DNA of 42,262 nucleotides, taken from Acidobacteriota bacterium (lineage in GTDB: Bacteria > Acidobacteriota > Terriglobia > Bryobacterales > Bryobacteraceae). The stretch is from the NCBI GenBank assembly GCA_947470805.1, contig CANIVU010000080.1, positions 1-42,262 of the forward strand. Reading direction: 5' to 3'. The translations under genes were made by a program, and so were the position numbers. Below, one piece after another: positions 37,790-42,262 of this stretch. The number at the start of each line of letters is the position of its first letter. The stretch's first letter is position 1. The notes under the pieces are model-generated. The model was not told the origin of the DNA, ran no database searches, and saw nothing but the letters and a program-made list of their open reading frames with translations.

Positions 37790-39169
37790 TCACGTGCCGC
37801 AAAAGGTGCGGTAGGCGGGGTTGGGACTGGGATTGGGTTGCGAGTAGGCGTCCAGGCCGGGGCGTTCGGTGAAGGGGTCTTTTAGCACTTCGTTGAGGGT
37901 TTCGAAGGGCTCGATGTTATTGGCTTCGGCGCTCTTGAGAGCCTCTTCCACCTTGTGGTTGCGGGGGATGTAGAGGGGGTTCACCGCATCCATCTCCGCC
38001 TGGGTGGCGGTGCGGCGGGGTTGCCAGCGTTTGGCCCAGTTGGCGTCTGGGGTTTCGCCGGTGCTGAGGCGGCGGAAGGATTGGGTGAAGTCGAGCTTTT
38101 GGGCTTCGAGGGTTTGCAGGAAATCGGTGATGAGCTGGCGGTCCGATTCCTCGGGGACGGTGATGCCGAGTTTGGCGCGCATGCCGTTTAGCCAGTGTTT
38201 TTCGTACTCGGGCATGAAGCCGCGGAGGACTTCGGTGGCGATGTCGATGGCCGTCTTTTCGTCTTCGTGGATGAGGGGTAGAAGGGTTTCGGCGAGGCGG
38301 GAGAGGTTCCAGACGGCAATCGACGGCTGCTGGCCGTAGGCGTAGCGGCCGTTTTGATCGATGGAACTGAAGACCGTTTTCGGGCTGTAGGTGTCCATGA
38401 AGGCGCAGGGGCCGTAGTCGATCGTCTCGCCGGAGATGGCCATGTTGTCGGTGTTCATGACGCCGTGGATGAAGCCGACGAGCATCCATTTGGCGATGAG
38501 CGCGGCCTGGGCGTCGCGGACGGCGGTGAGGAGTTCGAGGGGGCTGGTGGCTTGGGGATAGTGGCGGGCAATGGAGTATTCGGCGAGGAGACGGACCTTG
38601 TCCGGACTGGCGTGGGCGGCGAAGAATTGGAACGTACCGACGCGGATGTGGCTGGCGGCGACTCGGGTTAGCACCGCTCCGGGGAGGGCGCGTTCGCGGT
38701 AGACGGGTTCGCCGGTGGCGACGGCGGCGAGGGCGCGGGTTGTCGGGATGCCGAGGGCGTGCATGCCCTCTCCCATGAGGTATTCCCGGAGGACGGGGCC
38801 GAGGGCGGCTTTGCCGTCGCCCCCTCTTGAGAACGCCGTGCGGCCGGAACCCTTCAACTGGATGTCGCGGCGGCGGCCGTTCGAGTCGATGACTTCGCCG
38901 TAGAGGAGGGCGCGGCCATCGCCCAATTGGGGGACGAAGTGGCCGAACTGGTGGCCGGCGTAGGCCTGGGCGATGACTTGCGCGCCTTCGGGGGGCGTGT
39001 TGCCGGAGAATATTTGGGCGGCAGTTTCTTGCGGGATTTCGAGCTGGAGTTCCGCGGCCAATTGGGTGTTGAGCTTGATGAGTTTGGGGGCCGGGGCCGG
39101 GGCGGGTTGGCCAGGGGCGTAGAAGCCGGACAGGAGGCGGGCGTAGGTGTTGTCGAATTGAAAGGACAT
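37790..39169 (-). CDS. selO: Protein adenylyltransferase SelO (YdiU/UPF0061)
   Basis: A 459-residue pseudokinase-fold enzyme that transfers AMP to Ser/Thr/Tyr of protein targets, with a role in redox stress. Family phrases are clear: AYAGHQFGHFVPQLGDGRALLYGE, QLKGSGRTAFSRGGDGKAAL, REYLMGEGMHALGIPTTRALA and GFIHGVMNTDNMAISGETIDYGPCAFMD. The C-terminus ends FCGT, with Cys at the position of the selenocysteine of animal SelO. The ATG at 39169 shares one base with the TAA of the TauE gene (TAATG) and follows GGAAAGAAG. The open frame runs 51 codons further, but that part is the antisense-like Arg-rich shadow of TauE. Length is near the family norm (about 480). Confidence 0.95.
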   Translation of the reverse strand: MSFQFDNTYARLLSGFYAPGQPAPAPAPKLIKLNTQLAAELQLEIPQETAAQIFSGNTPPEGAQVIAQAYAGHQFGHFVPQLGDGRALLYGEVIDSNGRRRDIQLKGSGRTAFSRGGDGKAALGPVLREYLMGEGMHALGIPTTRALAAVATGEPVYRERALPGAVLTRVAASHIRVGTFQFFAAHASPDKVRLLAEYSIARHYPQATSPLELLTAVRDAQAALIAKWMLVGFIHGVMNTDNMAISGETIDYGPCAFMDTYSPKTVFSSIDQNGRYAYGQQPSIAVWNLSRLAETLLPLIHEDEKTAIDIATEVLRGFMPEYEKHWLNGMRAKLGITVPEESDRQLITDFLQTLEAQKLDFTQSFRRLSTGETPDANWAKRWQPRRTATQAEMDAVNPLYIPRNHKVEEALKSAEANNIEPFETLNEVLKDPFTERPGLDAYSQPNPSPNPAYRTFCGT

Positions 39170-39936
39170 TACTTCTTTCCGAACCAGGAGTAGAACGCGA
39201 CGGCAAAGCCGATGAAGACGACGAAGGCGCGGATGTAGTCCGGTTTCATTTTGCGGGCGACGCGGGCGCCGACGTAGCCGCCGAGGGTGCCGGCGAGGCC
39301 CATGGCGATGGCGTATTTCCATACAATGGCGCCGGAGAGGAGAAAGATGAAAATTGTGATGCCATTCATGGCGGCGGCGAGGATGGACTTGACGGCGTTC
39401 ATCTGGTGGATGTCCGGGATGCCCATGAAGGCGAGGGAGCTGAGCATCAGGATGCCGATGCCGGCGCCGAAGTAGCCGCCGTAGACGCCGACCAGAAATT
39501 GGAAGAAGACGATGATGGCGACCGTTTTGGGAGTGGGGGCTTCGTGGGGGTGGGCGCCGAAGTAGCGGGCGATGGGGCGCTGGAGGAGGAGGAGGACGGA
39601 GGCGGCGATGAGGAGCCAGGGGACGGCGCTGGCGAAGACGCGTTCGGGGAGGCGGGTGACCAGGAGCGAGCCGATGAGGCCGCCGATCAAGCTGGGCGGG
39701 AGAAGGCGGATGAGATGGGGGCGGCAGAGAGCCAGTTCTTTGCGATAGCCGAGGCCGGAGGCCAGGGAGCCGGGGAAGAGGGCGAAGGTGCTGGTGGCGT
39801 TGGCGGCGACAGGGCTCAGGACGGCGAGGAGGCTGGGGAAGGTGAGGAGGGTGCCACCGCCGGCGGCGGCGTTGACGATCCCGGCAGCGAAGGCGGCGAG
39901 GCAGAGGAATAGCCAGGGGGAGAGGATATCAACCAT
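39169..39936 (-). CDS. TauE/SafE-family anion permease
   Basis: A 255-residue membrane protein with about eight helices. The first TauE/SafE repeat opens with FLCLAAFAAGIVNAAAGGGTLLTFPSLL and the second with FFQFLVGVYGGYFGAGIGILML, the usual paired motifs. The family exports sulfite, sulfoacetate or related anions, but substrates vary widely. The ATG at 39936 is chosen because it starts at the first helix; the frame is open to 40161 without family character. Its stop overlaps the start of selO by one base, so they are translated as a pair. No sulfur-metabolism gene is nearby. Confidence 0.88.
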   Translation of the reverse strand: MVDILSPWLFLCLAAFAAGIVNAAAGGGTLLTFPSLLAVLSPVAANATSTFALFPGSLASGLGYRKELALCRPHLIRLLPPSLIGGLIGSLLVTRLPERVFASAVPWLLIAASVLLLLQRPIARYFGAHPHEAPTPKTVAIIVFFQFLVGVYGGYFGAGIGILMLSSLAFMGIPDIHQMNAVKSILAAAMNGITIFIFLLSGAIVWKYAIAMGLAGTLGGYVGARVARKMKPDYIRAFVVFIGFAVAFYSWFGKK

Positions 39937-40054
39937 GCAAATTGCAAGGGTATCAAAGCGCGGAATTTGAGCGGGACTAAAAAGTTTCGGGAAGAGTTCA
40001 GTTTTGTTAAGAACCGGGGCGGAGTCGTCGAAATGAAGGACAGGGAAATGAATC

Positions 40055-40741
40055 ATGTCGATACAACCGCCTTCCTTTGCTGATGTCGTGGACCCTGGAA
40101 GATTCTCTTTAGAAGAAGCGGAACAGATGGCGCTGCAGCTGATAGCTGAAGGGCAGCGCATTCCTGAACGCCTCGCCTTGGCCTTGCAGGGAGAGCCGCC
40201 GCCGGATAATGGGCGGGCCGAGCGAATGTTGGAATTGTTGCCGAGGATTACTGGACCGGAACGGCTGTTACCGTTGCTGGACCGGGTGATGCCGTCATCG
40301 AATTCGCGAATTCGGTCGAAGGCATGGAAGCTCTACGCAGCGGCGAGCGCGGACCTGCGCTGGGCCGATGCGCAGATTAATGACGATGATGCGCGCGTGG
40401 CCGCCAATGTTGTGGAAGCGCTGTGGCGGGCGACACCGACCGAGCCGTTGCTGGAGATATTCAAGAGAGCGGCGTTGCAGGAACGGAACCGGGTAGCGGG
40501 GAATGGCCTGGTGGGGCTGTTCAACTTTAATGACCCGCTAGCGGTGGAAGTGGTGGAGCGGATGGCGCGTCACCCGGACTCCGGTTTCCGCGCGACGGCG
40601 GCGTGGGCGATTGGGCGTGTGTACTGGCGTGAGGGTGCGGAAATACTTCGTGAGTTGCGCAAGGATCACAGTGAAAAGGTGCGCATCAACGCCGAACGCA
40701 GCATTCTGCGCATCGCGCGGCGGTACCCTGGGGCGGCGTAG
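40055..40741 (+). CDS. HEAT-repeat protein
   Basis: A 228-residue all-helical protein. From about residue 60 there are tandem HEAT-like repeats (RLLPLLDRVMPSSNSRIRSKAWKLYAAA; DARVAANVVEALWRAT; NRVAGNGLVGLFNFNDPLAVEVVERMARHPDSGFRATAAWAIGRV; DHSEKVRINAERSILRIA). There is no signal peptide. The ATG at 40055 follows AAGGACAGGG. It is divergent from TauE and its stop lies six bases before that of the convergent hydrolase. Such proteins are scaffolds for protein contact; the partner is unknown. Confidence 0.8.
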   Translation: MSIQPPSFADVVDPGRFSLEEAEQMALQLIAEGQRIPERLALALQGEPPPDNGRAERMLELLPRITGPERLLPLLDRVMPSSNSRIRSKAWKLYAAASADLRWADAQINDDDARVAANVVEALWRATPTEPLLEIFKRAALQERNRVAGNGLVGLFNFNDPLAVEVVERMARHPDSGFRATAAWAIGRVYWREGAEILRELRKDHSEKVRINAERSILRIARRYPGAA

Positions 40742-40747
40742 ATCGGA

Positions 40748-42262
40748 CTACGGCCACTGGAGGTGACGGTGCAGGAATTCGAAGGCGCCGTGTCCCCAGA
40801 TCTGATGGATGCCGTTGAAGTATTCAATTTGCGTGTGGTCCGCTAGCTGCCAGTTGGCGAAGAGGCGGCGGACCTTCGCGAATTCGTAGGAGACCCATTC
40901 GTCGATGCCGACGCCATCGGCGTGGCCGCGTTCGACGAAGAAGGGGCGCGGGGCGATGAGCGTGGCCATCTCGGCGTGCCCGAAGGTGTTGGTTTGGTTG
41001 AACTCGTAGATCTCGTATTCGCGGGTGAACTGGTAGGAGAAAGGCTGTTCGTCGGTGGTGATTTTCCACGACCACTCGTTGAAGTTGCCGGAGCAGACGA
41101 CGGCTTTGATTCGCGGTTCCACGGCGGGGATGCGGACGGCGGTGGCGCCACCGTAGCTTAGGCCATAGAAGCCGATGCGATCTTTGTCGACGAACGGGAG
41201 GGTCTCCAGCCAATCGATGGACCGCGAGTATTGGGCGGCGATGAAGGCGAACAGGCCGATGGCGAGCGGATCGCCTTTGCGGCAGAGCTGGCGAAATTTG
41301 GAGCCGTGGATGTAGGGGTTCTGCGGGGCGAAGACTACGAAGCCGCGTTCGGCGAGGCGAGCGGCGAAGCGCTGGTAGGTTTTCATTTCGCCAGGGATGG
41401 TGGGTTGGATGATCTCCTGCGGACGGCCTTCGAGGCCGTGCTGGGCGATGACTAGTGGACGGCGTTCGCCGGGCTTCATGCCTTTAGGGATGAGGAGGAT
41501 GCCGTAGGAGAAGACTTCGCCGTCGACGGGGATGTAGACTTCGTGGCCTTCGAAGAGATGGGTGTCGTAGATCTGGCGGGTTTCGGGTTTGGGGGCACCG
41601 CTGGGTTTGGGGAGGGCACCGATGATTTCCGATTGGAACTGCTGGTCGTAGAAGGCACGGGTTTCGGCCCATTTGGCGGGGGTGGTCAAGTTGGCATTGG
41701 CCCAGTATTGTTTGCGGGTCTTTTCCGAGTTTCGGACGGCGAGTTGGGTGAACTGGACGAGTTGGCGGAACTGGCGTTCCATGCGGTTGACTTTGGGGAG
41801 CTGGGGGGCGGGTCCGGGTTTTACGGGTTCGTGATTCAGGAAAGCTTTGAGGGTGGCTTCGCCGGGCTGTTCGATGAGGGTGATATTGCTGGTTTGGGCA
41901 CGTTGGATTTCGGCTTTAACTTCGTCGAGGGATGGGGTCGAGATGGCGCCGGGGGCGGCACCGGCGCGGCCGGGGCGTTCGGGCGGGGGACCTTGGACGT
42001 TGGGGTGGCGCTGGGCCTCGATGATGAGCGGGCGGGGGGCAATGAGGCGGGCGATTTCGGCGTCGCCATAGTTGGGAAGGAGGCCCCAGACGTTGCGATA
42101 GATGGGTTCGTTATGGAGATTGCGGCGATTGCGGAAGTAGCCGGAGACGACGGTGGTTTGGATGCGCTCGTCGGCCGCGGCGGCGTAGAAGGCGACGAGG
42201 CCGCCTTCGCCGTAGCCGGAGATTTTGATGGGGATTTGCGGGTCTTGTTGCTGGAACCAGTC
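40748..42262 (-). CDS. Tandem alpha/beta-hydrolase (acetyl-xylan-esterase-like), 5' end outside window
   Basis: The frame is open from the right edge of the window to the stop at 40748, so the protein begins upstream; at least 504 residues are present. The N-terminal visible domain has IKISGYGEGGLVAFYAAAAD and EPIYRNVWGLLPNYGDAEIA, then IARLIAPRPLIIEAQ: a hydrolase core in which the nucleophile Ser of GxSxGG is replaced by Glu (GYGEGG). The second domain (from about base 41540) has a normal elbow, GFYGLSYGG, plus LVIAQHGLEGRP, FAPQNPYIHG and a C-terminal His in IWGHGAFEFL. It resembles acetyl-xylan-esterase/dienelactone-hydrolase-like proteins. The first domain is probably non-catalytic. An internal ATG at 41782 could be mistaken for the start. 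Confidence 0.8.
   Translation of the reverse strand, partial: DWFQQQDPQIPIKISGYGEGGLVAFYAAAADERIQTTVVSGYFRNRRNLHNEPIYRNVWGLLPNYGDAEIARLIAPRPLIIEAQRHPNVQGPPPERPGRAGAAPGAISTPSLDEVKAEIQRAQTSNITLIEQPGEATLKAFLNHEPVKPGPAPQLPKVNRMERQFRQLVQFTQLAVRNSEKTRKQYWANANLTTPAKWAETRAFYDQQFQSEIIGALPKPSGAPKPETRQIYDTHLFEGHEVYIPVDGEVFSYGILLIPKGMKPGERRPLVIAQHGLEGRPQEIIQPTIPGEMKTYQRFAARLAERGFVVFAPQNPYIHGSKFRQLCRKGDPLAIGLFAFIAAQYSRSIDWLETLPFVDKDRIGFYGLSYGGATAVRIPAVEPRIKAVVCSGNFNEWSWKITTDEQPFSYQFTREYEIYEFNQTNTFGHAEMATLIAPRPFFVERGHADGVGIDEWVSYEFAKVRRLFANWQLADHTQIEYFNGIHQIWGHGAFEFLHRHLQWP

Noticed and set aside
39170-39322. Upstream extension of the selO frame.
   Set aside because: It lies within TauE on the same strand in another frame, is Arg/His-rich, and selO has a coupled start at 39169.

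Overview
The window looks like chromosomal DNA of a high-GC Acidobacteriota, most likely a Bryobacterales/Solibacter-type soil bacterium. This rests on gene content I recognise from that group: a HEAT-repeat plus cytochrome c dehydrogenase of the Pirellula/Verrucomicrobium type, a DUF6599-like secreted protein next to secA, many Tat-exported enzymes and lone metabolic genes in short operons. I see no tRNA, rRNA, CRISPR array, integrase, transposase or phage structural gene.

Layout. 1-2 kb: 3' part of a haem-binding dehydrogenase. 2-7 kb: Mla-type ABC ATPase and mobA (one operon), a lytic transglycosylase/amidase pair, and a receiver-GGDEF protein. 7-10 kb: clpP, an APC permease, a kinase-like protein and a GNAT acetyltransferase. 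10-14.3 kb: sugar-acid type metabolism, with a D-galactonate-dehydratase-like enolase-superfamily enzyme, a cysteine-bearing Rrf2 regulator, a DapA/KDG-aldolase-family protein and a Tat-exported muconate-cycloisomerase-like enzyme. 15.3-19.1 kb: a tightly coupled four-gene operon, VTC polyphosphate polymerase - DUF4956 membrane protein - HlyD adaptor - TolC outer-membrane channel. 19-23.7 kb: amidohydrolase, DUF1624 acyltransferase-like protein, small membrane protein, phosphohexomutase and a frameshifted DUF1801 gene. 23.7-33.4 kb: one leftward run of seven genes, consisting of an ABC exporter, an OmpA/peptidoglycan-binding protein, a triple-domain murein hydrolase interrupted near its 5' end by an in-frame amber codon, a small secreted protein, an esterase and two PH-domain membrane proteins. 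33.4-42.3 kb: DUF6599-like protein, secA, a DUF1493-like protein, selO, a TauE/SafE permease, a HEAT-repeat protein and a tandem alpha/beta hydrolase cut by the window end.

Two systems stand out. The VTC operon has every layer needed to make polyphosphate in the cytoplasm and pass it through inner membrane, periplasm and outer membrane, but has no ABC or RND pump. I infer a candidate polyphosphate-export machine. The 33-24 kb operon encodes cell-wall-cutting and cell-wall-binding proteins without signal peptides beside an ABC exporter, and may be a contact-dependent or specially exported wall-targeting module.

At larger scale, the + strand is C-rich to the left of about 23.7 kb and G-rich to the right of it, whichever way the genes point. 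The change happens within about 100 bases, beside the broken DUF1801 gene, and suggests an inversion or other junction (or a replication-related skew switch).
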